From assembly GCA_028285085.1 (NCBI GenBank), contig JANQQI010000139.1, forward strand, positions 1 to 64,000: a DNA stretch of 64,000 nucleotides, in the 5' to 3' direction. Below the pieces are notes generated by a model. That model was not told where the DNA came from. It made no database searches and was given only the letters and a program-made list of their open reading frames with translations. A program made the position numbers and the translations under genes. Shown piece by piece: positions 33,305-42,897 of this stretch; position 1 is the first letter of the stretch, and every line of letters starts with the position of its first letter. This DNA is from Saprospiraceae bacterium (GTDB lineage: Bacteria; Bacteroidota; Bacteroidia; Chitinophagales; Saprospiraceae).

Positions 33305-35014
33305 ATGAGAAAGTACATTTTTGTTTTACTCTGCCTTTTCTTGTATCAACTAGCCACTGCTCAGCCTTATGGTTATGCTTACGTGAAAACCATTACAATT
33401 GATGCAACCCAAGTATCGGGATCGACTAATCTGGTCAATTTTCCGCTCTTGATCAATACGACACATAGCGATTTTCGATCCGTAGCTAATGGGGGGCAAA
33501 TTGCTAGCGACGATGGATATGATATTGTTTTCACCAGTGATGATTGTAACATTTCGCTTGATTTTCAACTCGAACAATATGATCCCACGACCGGCCAAAT
33601 AGTCGCTTGGGTCAAAGTACCGGTCTTAGATTACAGCACAGATACCGAAATCCAACTGTACTACGGCAATGCGTCTGAGACCAGCAGTGCATCCAGCACG
33701 GCCACTTGGTCCTCTGCTTACGAAGCCGTGCTGCATCTGAATCAAGATCCTTCGGTGACGGCACCGCAAATGAGTGACGGCACTGGTAACGGACATTCGG
33801 GCACCACGCAAGGAAGTATGCTGGGTACCAATCGCGTCTCCGGATTGATCGGTAGTGCTGTTTCGTTTGATGAATCCGATGATTGTATCTCATTGACAGA
33901 TTTTGACTATGCGAATACCAAATCATTTGCCCTTTCTTTTTGGTTTAACGTGAGTGACAATTCTGGTAGCTCCTATCAATATCTGGTCAGCCACGGTGCC
34001 TGGGGAACGAACCATTCTTTGAATACGTACTTCGGTGAGGCTACACTGGCGATTCCTGCCGATCAGAATATGCTTAAAACGGTTTTTCAGGATGATAATG
34101 ATGCGACCAGTACCGATGGTCTAAATGCCGGAACCACTTATGCTGATGGCAATTGGCATTATTATGTTTTCAGTGTTTCGGATGCAGGGAATCCCAAAGT
34201 ATATATCGACGGTGTCGAACAGGCCAACATTGGGTTTAATGGTGGCGAAGATTATAATCCCACGACGAATATTTTCCTCGGCGCCCGCTCCGATTTGGAA
34301 GGCACCCGTTATTATGGTGGGATCATGGACGAATTTCGCATTCTCAATGATCAGGTATCCCTTGACTGGATACTGACAGAGTACCGCAATCAGTTTTCGC
34401 CGAGCACTTTCTATACCATGAGCGCTGAAGCCGCAGCCGATACCGAATGCGCTGCCCTGCTGCCCGTTGAATTGATTTACTTTCGCGCGGCGCCTTCCGG
34501 CTATGGGCAAGTTGCTCTACATTGGTCCACCGCACAGGAAATCAATAATGATTATTTCCTCGTAGAGCGGAGCTCGGATGGACAAAACTGGGAAAGCATA
34601 CAGCAAGTTTCTGGTCATGGGACTACCGATGCCGTGCAAAACTACCGAGCCTGGGACAATGCGCCACTTACTGGCCGTGCATTCTATCGTTTACGCCAAG
34701 TCGATTTCGATGGGCATTTCGATTTTTCACCCATTGAAGCGGTGGAAATGAAAGCCTTAGACCGTATTCATCTATATCCTAATCCAGCGAGTACTCAACT
34801 GTCGCTGAGCTTTGTAGCACCAGCCGCCCAAGAGGGAACAATGCAAATCAGCGATAATCTGGGGCGCGTGTTACTGCAACAAACCGTTGTACTGGAGGAA
34901 GGCGTCAATCGTCTTGAAATGGCCTTGCCTATTTGGAACGATGGTTACTATTGTCTACAGTTGACGACTACTAGTGGCCAATCTTGGCGGCGTCGATTTG
35001 TGGTCCAAAAGTGA
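33305..35014 (+). CDS. Secreted DUF2341/LamG protein with T9SS sorting domain
   Basis: The ATG at 33305 gives 569 residues with signal MRKYIFVLLCLFLYQLATAQ; a longer frame from 33275 is less natural. A DUF2341 domain follows (FPLLINTTHSDFRSVANGGQIASDDGYDIVFTSDDCNISLDFQLEQYD..., about residues 35-120), then a LamG/concanavalin-like domain (about 140-370; GLIGSAVSFDESDDCISL, WHYYVFSVSDAGNPKVYIDGV). The C-terminal 100 residues are a type IX sorting domain with LYPNPASTQLSLSF and a final RRRFVVQK. It is exported to the cell surface and probably binds or handles glycans. Its neighbours are envelope proteins. Confidence 0.92.
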   Translation: MRKYIFVLLCLFLYQLATAQPYGYAYVKTITIDATQVSGSTNLVNFPLLINTTHSDFRSVANGGQIASDDGYDIVFTSDDCNISLDFQLEQYDPTTGQIVAWVKVPVLDYSTDTEIQLYYGNASETSSASSTATWSSAYEAVLHLNQDPSVTAPQMSDGTGNGHSGTTQGSMLGTNRVSGLIGSAVSFDESDDCISLTDFDYANTKSFALSFWFNVSDNSGSSYQYLVSHGAWGTNHSLNTYFGEATLAIPADQNMLKTVFQDDNDATSTDGLNAGTTYADGNWHYYVFSVSDAGNPKVYIDGVEQANIGFNGGEDYNPTTNIFLGARSDLEGTRYYGGIMDEFRILNDQVSLDWILTEYRNQFSPSTFYTMSAEAAADTECAALLPVELIYFRAAPSGYGQVALHWSTAQEINNDYFLVERSSDGQNWESIQQVSGHGTTDAVQNYRAWDNAPLTGRAFYRLRQVDFDGHFDFSPIEAVEMKALDRIHLYPNPASTQLSLSFVAPAAQEGTMQISDNLGRVLLQQTVVLEEGVNRLEMALPIWNDGYYCLQLTTTSGQSWRRRFVVQK

Positions 35015-35017
35015 TAA

Positions 35018-35788
35018 CTAGCTTTTAGGTGTGGGCTTACTTTTTTCGGTATAGATTTCAACCCAGCCTTTTTCTCGTTTAGTAATTCTTACAAAATCGC
35101 CCGGCTGGCCAAGTGAAAAAATCCAAGTGTGTTGTGCTTTTTTAAGCAATCGATACGCCTGTGCTGTCTGTGCTTGCTGCGATTGCCTTTCAAATTGCTG
35201 GAGGATATTGAATAGCAAATACGCTTCGCGCAAGGAAATATTTGCTAGCATGGTCGACTGGTAACCCCAGCTACGATCCTCATATTTTTTCCAAATCATC
35301 TCTTTTCCAAAATGCTTCCAAATGGCTCTTTTATGCACTTGGCGAGCGGGCTGATAGCTGGGATCAATATCGAAAGTACGCTGTCCGTAAGTGATGAGAT
35401 CTTCACAGTGATAACTTCCATCTTTAAAAGAGTTAATATTCAAAGGTGGTAGCGTTGACACATAGCCTTCAAAAACATAGGCTTGAAGATCACCGGTTCT
35501 GACTAATAACCAATGGCCGTTTAGCTTGAAATTTGGAAAATACTGCCCATTTGATTCTGCGTCTTTAATGATTTCCACCTCAATAACTTCCCCGCTACAC
35601 TGTTTGAGCTCCAAAGCAGCACCGTAAGGAAGTGTTTTTAGAACTTTACCCGATAAGCTAGGCGTATCCCGCAAGTGAAGACCCGATTTGGCCCAAACGT
35701 ATAGCGTTTCTCCAACCTGATAGGGTTGAGCGGATAGGGTATGAACCCAACTAAAAGTAAGACCGAAAGCCAGAAGAAGCGTTTTCAT
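35018..35788 (-). CDS. Exported SH3b-domain protein
   Basis: A 256-residue protein with signal MKTLLLAFGLTFSWVHTLSAQ and an SH3b domain (YQVGETLYVWAKSGLHLRDTPSLSGKVLKTLPYGAALELKQ..., about residues 22-75), of the kind that binds cell-wall peptides. The remaining sequence (GHWLLVRTGDLQAYVFEGYVSTLPPL... and an end rich in charged residues) is not recognised. Three bases separate it from the convergent T9SS gene. Periplasmic location is probable; function unknown. Confidence 0.88.
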   Translation of the reverse strand: MKTLLLAFGLTFSWVHTLSAQPYQVGETLYVWAKSGLHLRDTPSLSGKVLKTLPYGAALELKQCSGEVIEVEIIKDAESNGQYFPNFKLNGHWLLVRTGDLQAYVFEGYVSTLPPLNINSFKDGSYHCEDLITYGQRTFDIDPSYQPARQVHKRAIWKHFGKEMIWKKYEDRSWGYQSTMLANISLREAYLLFNILQQFERQSQQAQTAQAYRLLKKAQHTWIFSLGQPGDFVRITKREKGWVEIYTEKSKPTPKS

Positions 35789-36224
35789 AAGATTCCCTTT
35801 TAAATTATTTGACCAAATGATCTATCATTATTTTCCATCTCCGGTGAGAATTGAACTGATGATTCAAATATGGTGGCTTAGGAAAAGAGATGGAGTGAGG
35901 AACGAGTATACGTCTACCTTGGTTGACTATTCGTACTTGAATGTAGTGCTATGGGGCTGCTCCTGAAGTTGATTGGAAAGCTTAATGAAACAGGCTGAAG
36001 TCTAATTTTTTAAGCTCAACATTGAACGAAATGAAGCTAAATGTTAATGAAATCAAAAAAAAAATGTCAGAAGCTGCAACCAAATTATAACTGTAAGGTC
36101 TTTTGCGATGTATTCCAATTACAAAAGCGAGTAGCTGGCGCCACTACCGCACTTCGCTGATAAGACCTTGCTTTACCAAAGCGAACAGGCACCTTATTGA
36201 CCATTTTAAACGATCATTAAGACG
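35789..36224. other. Leader region of the DUF5916 gene with an inverted repeat
   Basis: No gene. AAGGTCTT at 36094-36101 and AAGACCTT at 36162-36169 form an 8-bp inverted repeat 60 bases apart, with GCGA (from 36104) and TCGC (36154) as possible inner pairs and a central GGCGCC. It could be a structured leader or a terminator for upstream transcription. The evidence is symmetry only. Confidence 0.3.
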
Positions 36225-38888
36225 ATGAGACAAATTTTATTCATAGTGACCCTATGTTGGTTACCCGCTATGCTTGTGGCTCAAAGCGAAGAAAAGCCGA
36301 AAATTGATCCTACCAAGAAAAAGTACTTCACTAAGGAGTTACAAGGTGAATCACCAACTTTAGACGGCGCCCTCGATGATGCCTGCTGGCAGTCAGTGGA
36401 GTGGGGCACCAACTTTATCCAACGCGAACCCTTCGAAGGCAAAACGGCTACCCGTGAAACGGCCTTCAAAATTCTCTATGATGCTCGAAACCTTTATATA
36501 GCATTTCGCTGCTACGACAATGATCCCTCCAAGATTGAGAGGCGTCTATCGCGTCGCGATGGATTTGAGGGAGACTGGGTAGAAATCAATATTGACAGCT
36601 ATTTTGATAAGCGTTCTGCTTTTTCTTTTACAATTACTGCGGCGGGGGTAAAAGGCGATGAATTCATCTCCAACGATGGATTCAATTGGGATTCTAACTG
36701 GGATCCCATCTGGTATGTAGATACTAAAATCGACGAGCAAGGCTGGACGGCTGAACTAAGAATTCCTCTGAGCCAATTGCGTTTTGCTAATAAAGAAGTG
36801 CACGTTTGGGGACTGCAAGTGAATCGTCGCGATTTCCGGGCGGAGGAGCGTTCTCACTGGCAACCCATCGAGCGTAATAACAGCGCTTGGGTGAGCAGCT
36901 TCGGGGAGCTACACGGCATCACCGGCATCAAGCCGCAAAATCAATTGGAGATCCTACCTTACGTTTTAGCTCAGGCCGAAACTTTTGAAGCAGAAGAAGG
37001 CAATCCTTTTGCTACTGGAGAATCACAGTCCATCAATTTTGGAGTGGATGGCAAGATTGGCGTAACCAGCGACCTAACCCTTGATTTTACCATTAACCCG
37101 GATTTCGGTCAAGTCGAAGCGGATCCTTCGGTAGTGAATCTGGATGGCTATCAAGTGTTTTTTAGTGAGCGTCGCCCCTTCTTCATCGAAGGCCGCAATA
37201 TTTTCGAGCAACGTCTCACCAGCTCTGAAGCGGGCGGTTCCTATAATAGTGATCTCCAATTCTACTCTCGTCGAATCGGCAGTTCGCCACATGGCTATCC
37301 AGATTTAGGTGACAATGAGTACGCCGATGTACCCATTAATACCTCAATTTTGGGCGCGGCCAAGTTTACTGGTAAAACGACGAAAGGTTTATCTATCGGT
37401 ATTCTGGAAAGTGTCACGCAAAAAGAATATGCTCAGATTGATTTTGGAGGGGAACGTCGTGAGGAAGTCGTTGAACCGTTGACTAACTACTTCGTGGGAC
37501 GTCTGCAGCAAGATTTTCGAGGCGGCTCCACCGTCGTTGGCGGAATGTTTACGGCGGTCAACCGGGATTTAGACGATACCGGACTGGATTTCTTACATAG
37601 TTCCGCTTATTCGGGAGGATTAGATGTGTTGCATCGCTGGAATAAACAAATGTGGTACGTTTCGGGTAAAGCCGTTTTTAGCCGGGTCAATGGATCAACC
37701 AATGCGATAACCAATACCCAAGAATCTTTCGAAAGACTGTATCAACGCGTTGGCGCCGATCACCTATCCGTGGATACCACGCTCACGACTTTGGCCGGAC
37801 ACGGTGGTACACTGCGCGTAGGGCGCGGTGGCGGTGGCAAGCGCTTTAATTTCGACGCTGGACTGACCTGGCGTTCGCCCGGACTAGAGCTAAATGATAT
37901 CGGCTTTTTGCGTAGTTCGGATGAAACCGTCCATTTTTTATGGGCCGGCTACCGAATTGACCAACCTTTTTCGGTATTCCGAAATATGCGCTTCAATTAC
38001 AACCACTGGTTCTCCTGGGATTTTAGTGGGCTGAATACCTACCGCGCCTGGAATGTCAATGCTCACGCACAGTTTATGAATAACTATGGCTTTGGTTCAG
38101 GACTAAATGTCCAACCCTATAGTATTTTGACCAAAGATTTACGGGGAGGTCCCGCTGTCCGTAAATCCCAAGTGCTCAGCAACTGGTTTTATGCTTATTC
38201 GGATTTCCGTAAAAAAATCGCCGGAGAGATGAATATGTTCCATTATTGGACAATGGATAATTCTGCACATGTGAAAGATTATAGCCTTTGGTTGACCATG
38301 CAGCCACTGCGTACCCTGCGGGTTTCCTTTGGTCCCGGCGTGACCTTCCGCCGAGATGATGTGCAGTGGGTAGACAATTTGGATTTTAAAGGCGATACCC
38401 GTTACGTTACCGGTCGTATTGATCAGAAGACTTTTAGCATGTCGATTCGGTTGAACTACACCATCCAGCCGAATTTGACGCTGCAATATTACGGGCAACC
38501 ATTTATCTCGCGTGGTCGTTATTCTCGATTTAATCATATCGCCAATCCACTTGAAGTACGTGCTGAAGACCGTTATGAACTCATCAACGATGATCAGATT
38601 GTCTACGATGAAAACGACGATACTTACGCCGTAGATGAAGATTTGGATGGACAAGCAGATTATTGGATTGATAATCCCGATTTTAACTTTGTGCAGTTTC
38701 GTTCAAATCTGGTAGCGCGGTGGGAGTACATTCCGGGTTCGGAATTATATCTCGTCTGGTCACAGGGGACTACGAATTTTACGCGGGAGATTGATGGAGG
38801 ATTGCTGTCTAACTTATCGGATAACCTATTTTCGAATAAGGCACACAACATCTTCTTGATTAAGTATACCTATCGTTTTATTCGGTAG
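36225..38888 (+). CDS. DUF5916 outer-membrane barrel with CBM9-like N-terminus
   Basis: An 887-residue protein with signal MRQILFIVTLCWLPAMLVAQ. Residues about 35-240 are a carbohydrate-binding family 9-like domain (YFTKELQGESPTLDGALDDACWQSVEWGTNFIQREPFEGKTA, then WTAELRIPLSQLRF). The rest is DUF5916, with QVFFSERRPFFIEGRNIFEQ and FTINPDFGQVEADPSVVNLDGYQ as hallmarks, followed by alternating beta-strands to the C-terminus ending in IFLIKYTYRFIR with an aromatic-rich last strand. This suggests an outer-membrane beta-barrel. The family is common in Bacteroidota, often in polysaccharide or peptide uptake settings; its exact role is not known. Confidence 0.93.
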   Translation: MRQILFIVTLCWLPAMLVAQSEEKPKIDPTKKKYFTKELQGESPTLDGALDDACWQSVEWGTNFIQREPFEGKTATRETAFKILYDARNLYIAFRCYDNDPSKIERRLSRRDGFEGDWVEINIDSYFDKRSAFSFTITAAGVKGDEFISNDGFNWDSNWDPIWYVDTKIDEQGWTAELRIPLSQLRFANKEVHVWGLQVNRRDFRAEERSHWQPIERNNSAWVSSFGELHGITGIKPQNQLEILPYVLAQAETFEAEEGNPFATGESQSINFGVDGKIGVTSDLTLDFTINPDFGQVEADPSVVNLDGYQVFFSERRPFFIEGRNIFEQRLTSSEAGGSYNSDLQFYSRRIGSSPHGYPDLGDNEYADVPINTSILGAAKFTGKTTKGLSIGILESVTQKEYAQIDFGGERREEVVEPLTNYFVGRLQQDFRGGSTVVGGMFTAVNRDLDDTGLDFLHSSAYSGGLDVLHRWNKQMWYVSGKAVFSRVNGSTNAITNTQESFERLYQRVGADHLSVDTTLTTLAGHGGTLRVGRGGGGKRFNFDAGLTWRSPGLELNDIGFLRSSDETVHFLWAGYRIDQPFSVFRNMRFNYNHWFSWDFSGLNTYRAWNVNAHAQFMNNYGFGSGLNVQPYSILTKDLRGGPAVRKSQVLSNWFYAYSDFRKKIAGEMNMFHYWTMDNSAHVKDYSLWLTMQPLRTLRVSFGPGVTFRRDDVQWVDNLDFKGDTRYVTGRIDQKTFSMSIRLNYTIQPNLTLQYYGQPFISRGRYSRFNHIANPLEVRAEDRYELINDDQIVYDENDDTYAVDEDLDGQADYWIDNPDFNFVQFRSNLVARWEYIPGSELYLVWSQGTTNFTREIDGGLLSNLSDNLFSNKAHNIFLIKYTYRFIR

Positions 38889-38947
38889 TCCATCTTTGGT
38901 TTTGTAGATTTAGGAAATGCATAGACTAAAACTACAAACTAAAGACG

Positions 38948-39190
38948 ATGATTATATTTAAAATTATTTCGATTGCTCTTGGTTTTCTGGGGCATGTGCT
39001 GACCATTTTGATTGGTATTCAGCTTAAGAATATTTCGGATGTCATTAGCCTATTTCGCCCCGATTTTGATGAAACTAAGTTGACCCATAATCAAAGAAGT
39101 ACTTTACAACTTTTTGTGACCATGGGCATCTTAATGATCGCTTTGGGAAGCTTCCGAATTATCTGGAAATTAATAGGTTTATTCTTTTAA
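38948..39190 (+). CDS. Small two-helix membrane protein
   Basis: An 80-residue protein with two predicted membrane segments (IIFKIISIALGFLGHVLTILIGI and LFVTMGILMIALGSFRIIWKLIGLFF) around a polar loop that contains LKNISDVISLFRPDFDETKLTHNQ. No family is recognised. It follows the DUF5916 gene by 59 bp and is convergent with the sulfatase-like gene. ATG and hydrophobic pattern support it as real. Confidence 0.72.
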   Translation: MIIFKIISIALGFLGHVLTILIGIQLKNISDVISLFRPDFDETKLTHNQRSTLQLFVTMGILMIALGSFRIIWKLIGLFF

Positions 39191-39234
39191 AAATCCACCT
39201 TGACCTTAAGTATGAGGTCTTTGAAAGTACTTAA

Positions 39235-40980
39235 TTATTGCTCCTCTTCTGTTTCAATTTGTAAACCTTGGGGATAATAAGTTGGTAGCGTAGATGCTTC
39301 CGAGCCATATCTTTGAATCAACTGCCGGGAAAGTAAAGAGAATAAGCCTTGGTGAGCCATATATTCAACCTTGGTGTGGTCGACCATCATCCCCGGTGTA
39401 AAACCATATTCGGCAAAGGATTGTACGAAGGCGGAGTCTTTGCTAATGATATGAACCGGCGTCGCTGCGTCATCGGTAAATTCCCAGATTTTATACTCCA
39501 AAGTAGGCGGCTGATGATCGCCAACTAGGACTACAATCGCGTCATCATCTATTTTCTCACCAATGAATCGTTCCAAAACGCGGAATTCATAATCGATGGA
39601 TAAGCGATAGCGTTCAATGGTTTCACCCACGGTTTCCAGAGGTGGTCCACTTTTGACAGTGTCCAGATCTTTCCAATAATCTGCTACTGATGGTGGTGGA
39701 TACCAAGGGACATGGGAAGTCATCGTGATGAAAAACAAAAAGTGCGGCCGATCATCTTGCTGCATGATCTGCGCATCAAAATAACCCAGTGCATACTGAT
39801 CCGGTAAACCACCTAAATAGTCATATTGGTAGCCTTGATAATTGATGTCAGAATAGGTGATCCAATCATTAAACCCCCAAAATCGATTGATCATCCGGGT
39901 GGGAATCAAAGAATCAGTATCAACATTGGTCATCGTCGACATGCGATAAGTTTGATAGCCTTGGGTAGAGAAGAATTTGGGTAGATTGGGAAAATTAAAA
40001 TTGTTGCGCACCAAGTCATTGTATTGTACCTGGTTATCGACCTTTAAGCCGCTCATCGCCGAAGTAAAAGCCAACCAAGAGCGGCCTCCCTTGACGGGAG
40101 AGATGCTGTAGTTCGAACAAATTTGCCAGCCTTCTTGTCCCAAGGTATCGAGCAAGCGTTCCGTCAGATCCGTGTACCATTCTTGTAATTCAGGACTTTC
40201 GGTCGCAACGGTACCGTAGGATTCAACAAAAATCAGATAAACGTCAGGGTGTTCTTCCAACTTAGCCTGCATGATCTCATTATAGCGCGTGTCCTGGCTA
40301 ATGGAGCGATATTGATCGGCTCCTTGCAGTGTAGAGCTCTGTATAATTCGTGGTGTAATCCAGTCCACTGCAAATAGTGGATGCGGCGCCCGGCGGATGA
40401 AGGTGAAAAAGATGACGACCATCCAGGCCATACCCAAAGTAATTCTAAACCATTTATTTGGGGCTACTTTCTCAAAAAGTTGGAGTAGTTTTTTTATTAA
40501 AAAAATGAAACAGGCCATTAACCCGATAATACCCACAAAAATGAGTACGTAATAAAGGGTCAGGCTAGCGGTAATGCCTTTCAAAAAGATCGGGAGTACC
40601 TCTTGCCACAATATCCAATCGTTTAAGAAGGATGGAGCCACACCGTAAAAAATGCGGTAAAACTCGTAGTAGAGATTATATAAAAAGAGAAGAATGAAAA
40701 TGGTGTAAGTCAAACGCCTCAGCCAGCGTTTGGATTGACTACCGCGCACAAATAGAAAAGTAGTAATCAAAAAAAGCAACTCCGCAGCTAAGTGGAATAA
40801 ACTCAGTGATTGTTGTTGAAAAAACAGATGTGGCCGGCCGGTCCAGCTCCCGGTTGGAGCCGATGATAAACCGGAGAAATCAAAAAAACTGAGATAATTC
40901 GGTAAAAACAGCAGACTGTTGACCAGAGCAAATAAGCCCCAGAATGCCAGAATACGCCAGCTTGGATCTTTAAGGGTCAT
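39235..40980 (-). CDS. LTA synthase-like membrane sulfatase-fold protein
   Basis: A 581-residue enzyme with five N-terminal membrane segments (about residues 10-200) and a C-terminal extracytoplasmic alkaline-phosphatase/sulfatase-fold domain. It has DVYLIFVESYGTVATESPELQEWY, with the metal-binding Glu and a probable nucleophilic Thr; SPVKGGRSWLAFTSAMSGL; HFLFFITMTSHVPWYPPP; and VLVGDHQPP near the end. This is the LtaS/phosphoglycerol or phosphoethanolamine transferase architecture, which modifies envelope glycans or lipids. In a Gram-negative organism the acceptor is unknown. It is a single gene. Confidence 0.92.
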   Translation of the reverse strand: MTLKDPSWRILAFWGLFALVNSLLFLPNYLSFFDFSGLSSAPTGSWTGRPHLFFQQQSLSLFHLAAELLFLITTFLFVRGSQSKRWLRRLTYTIFILLFLYNLYYEFYRIFYGVAPSFLNDWILWQEVLPIFLKGITASLTLYYVLIFVGIIGLMACFIFLIKKLLQLFEKVAPNKWFRITLGMAWMVVIFFTFIRRAPHPLFAVDWITPRIIQSSTLQGADQYRSISQDTRYNEIMQAKLEEHPDVYLIFVESYGTVATESPELQEWYTDLTERLLDTLGQEGWQICSNYSISPVKGGRSWLAFTSAMSGLKVDNQVQYNDLVRNNFNFPNLPKFFSTQGYQTYRMSTMTNVDTDSLIPTRMINRFWGFNDWITYSDINYQGYQYDYLGGLPDQYALGYFDAQIMQQDDRPHFLFFITMTSHVPWYPPPSVADYWKDLDTVKSGPPLETVGETIERYRLSIDYEFRVLERFIGEKIDDDAIVVLVGDHQPPTLEYKIWEFTDDAATPVHIISKDSAFVQSFAEYGFTPGMMVDHTKVEYMAHQGLFSLLSRQLIQRYGSEASTLPTYYPQGLQIETEEEQ

Positions 40981-41049
40981 GGCCGAAAGATAGCCCTTTT
41001 CTGTGGATTATCAACTCACATTTACGTCGTCCCTGCGTCGGCTATCACA

Positions 41050-41085
41050 AAACCCGTTTGCCATAAAGTGACGATGGCAAACGGG
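41050..41085 (-). terminator. Terminator of the SRPBCC gene
   Basis: CCCGTTTGCCAT (41053-41064) pairs perfectly with ATGGCAAACGGG (41074-41085) over a 9-base loop. Read on the minus strand the stem is followed by TTTTG, 29 bp after the end of the SRPBCC gene at 41114. Confidence 0.83.
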
Positions 41086-41113
41086 CCCTGATTTTTCTTT
41101 TATTGGCAATGAC

Positions 41114-41566
41114 TTATTGCTGCTGCAAATAGTCATTAAGGCGGTCGAAGACCGAGCCCCAGCCGTTATAAAAGCCCATTTTTTCCTGCTGGCGACAGTA
41201 TTCTTCGGTAGGATGGATGCAGTGGAAAGTCAAGTGCGTTTTGTCGCCTTCGGCAGTAAATAGAGATTGCATTTCTATACCTTCTGTCATAGGCTTGAAA
41301 TTAGCAGAAGAGAATATTTTTTCCAGTTCAACAATGACGGAGTACACCCCATCTGAAGTAAAAGTCTGTCCGTTGGGCATTTGCATGGCATATTCCCAGC
41401 GACCACCCACCTGGAAGTTGTGTTCAACAATATCAATAGACATTCCCTGCGGGGCCCACCATTGAGCGATGTGCTCAGGTTGTGTCCACACTTGCCAAAG
41501 CAGTTGGATCGGTGCGTCAAAAGTGCGGTGGATGGTTAGCGTTCTGTTGCTGGCATCTGTACTCAT
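41114..41566 (-). CDS. SRPBCC/AHSA1-type (START-like) domain protein
   Basis: A 150-residue AHSA1-related protein. RTLTIHRTFDAPIQLLWQVWTQPEHIAQWWAPQGMSIDIVEHNFQVGGRWEYAMQMPNG is the signature (about residues 8-66), and HLTFHCIHPTEEYCRQQEKMGFYNGWGSVFDRLNDYL the C-terminal helix. The fold has a hydrophobic ligand pocket; in many bacteria such genes lie beside ArsR regulators and respond to toxic compounds. No such regulator is adjacent here. Ligand unknown. Confidence 0.93.
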   Translation of the reverse strand: MSTDASNRTLTIHRTFDAPIQLLWQVWTQPEHIAQWWAPQGMSIDIVEHNFQVGGRWEYAMQMPNGQTFTSDGVYSVIVELEKIFSSANFKPMTEGIEMQSLFTAEGDKTHLTFHCIHPTEEYCRQQEKMGFYNGWGSVFDRLNDYLQQQ

Positions 41567-41698
41567 TATTTGATAGTTTGTGGTTATGAAAAGAATAAAA
41601 GTAACCGTTTGGTTACAAATTTATATGTAATTGATCGGTTACGCAAATTTTCAACCCCACTAAATTGAAAATTATTAAAAGCTAGTAGGCAGAATGAT

Positions 41699-42382
41699 CT
41701 ACTGTTGCTGCTTTTTTAAACCAATAACACTTATGAAGTCAGTCGCAAACGAATAGAGTACCAGCAGTGCCGCTATCACAATAGCTGGTCGATAAATCAT
41801 CTCTGGGAGTACCCATCCGGCAATTAGCGACCCCATAAGAATGACCGCAATGAGCTGGGCACCGAAACGCCGCCCTTCGCCCCGGGCGGGCGGTTTCAGA
41901 AAGTAAATCAATGGAAAATATAAGTAGCGGAGTAAGCCAATCCCAATAATCCAATAGCCCAGCCGCTGGGTTGTTGCCAGTAGTAAGCTCAGGCTGAGGA
42001 CGTAGAACGCATCCGTTTCCATATCCAGATAGGCACCAAAATTGGACGTCGTGTCATATTTACGCGCAAGATAACCGTCGAGGCCATCTGCCAGAAGCAC
42101 TAAGAGTGCCAATCCGGCCAGCGCCAAATCAGGCAGACGGTGACCTATAACGAGCAAACCACAGAGGAGCAGAAAACGAAAGATGGTTACTACATTGGCA
42201 GGATAATATACGAACTGCCAATGCCCCGCTTGCTGCGCGTGGCGGTAATACAAAAGAAAGATCGACATTAAAGTGATGAGCACCAGCCAATAGAGCGGAA
42301 GCCCAAAAAGAATAGCGCAGCTCGTACCGGCGAGCAGCAAAAAAGCATGTCCGAGCATCCAACGCTCGATCCAATTCCCCAC
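41699..42382 (-). CDS. CDP-alcohol phosphatidyltransferase family protein
   Basis: A 227-residue membrane enzyme with about six membrane segments. The complete catalytic motif D-G-x2-A-R-x8-G-x3-D-x3-D is present as DGLDGYLARKYDTTSNFGAYLD followed by METD (about residues 95-120). It transfers a phosphatidyl or similar group from a CDP-lipid to an alcohol. The acceptor (glycerol phosphate, inositol, serine or other) cannot be read. It follows the small cysteine-containing membrane protein gene directly (42383-42592), so they may be one transcription unit. Confidence 0.93.
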   Translation of the reverse strand: MGNWIERWMLGHAFLLLAGTSCAILFGLPLYWLVLITLMSIFLLYYRHAQQAGHWQFVYYPANVVTIFRFLLLCGLLVIGHRLPDLALAGLALLVLLADGLDGYLARKYDTTSNFGAYLDMETDAFYVLSLSLLLATTQRLGYWIIGIGLLRYLYFPLIYFLKPPARGEGRRFGAQLIAVILMGSLIAGWVLPEMIYRPAIVIAALLVLYSFATDFISVIGLKKQQQ

Positions 42383-42592
42383 TTAAGCTTTTTTGATTTC
42401 GGGCATTTTGCAATCTTCGTCGGGGCTCTTACCACATACCGTACACTCACCGACTTTATTCTTTAGCATTGGATTATTCGTGGCGCAAGTCCCCCGAAAT
42501 TCCTGGCCAGTAACGACTTGCCGTAGGTTGATCAAGACAAAGGCGATACCGAAGAAGGCGAAGATGATCAGAAAAGTATATAGGAACGACAT
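42383..42592 (-). CDS. Small membrane protein with four cysteines (NqrM/DUF539-like)
   Basis: The start at 42592 gives 69 residues (MSFLYTFLIIFAFFGIAFVLINLRQ... ); the longer frame to 42637 is less natural. One membrane segment is followed by GQEFRGTCATNNPML, GECTVCGKSPDEDCKMP: four cysteines in a C, CxxC, C pattern. NqrM, which matures the Na+-translocating NADH dehydrogenase, has the same size, one membrane helix and a comparable cysteine set, so NqrM-like is proposed with caution. No nqr genes are in the window. It ends one base before the CDP-alcohol phosphatidyltransferase gene. Confidence 0.65.
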   Translation of the reverse strand: MSFLYTFLIIFAFFGIAFVLINLRQVVTGQEFRGTCATNNPMLKNKVGECTVCGKSPDEDCKMPEIKKA

Positions 42593-42897
42593 AATGCTAA
42601 AAATTTCTGTTTTAGAATCTTTATCTGTAAAACACAACTTGACCGAATTCGGTTTAATTTTGTGCTTTCAATGCCGCAAAGATACATGTATTTTTAATTC
42701 AGTGTCTTTTCAGGGACAAAGAATTACTGATGGTATCGATCAATAAATACATTCAAAATTGCGCTTAAGAAGAAGTCAAAGGAAGATTTTACAAACGACT
42801 TTTGATTTTACCACTTGGATTACCGTAATGACCACTTGTTGGGAAAATAGGTCACGGCTCAAGTCATAATAACCTGTATTAAACACTTCATGGATAT

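Noticed and set aside
38139-38654. 171-residue minus-strand frame
   Set aside because: Antisense to the DUF5916 gene; no start context or domain.
41699-42382. CDP-alcohol phosphatidyltransferase as a seventh member of the ribA operon
   Set aside because: It lies about 10 kb away on the opposite strand with many unrelated genes and terminators between.
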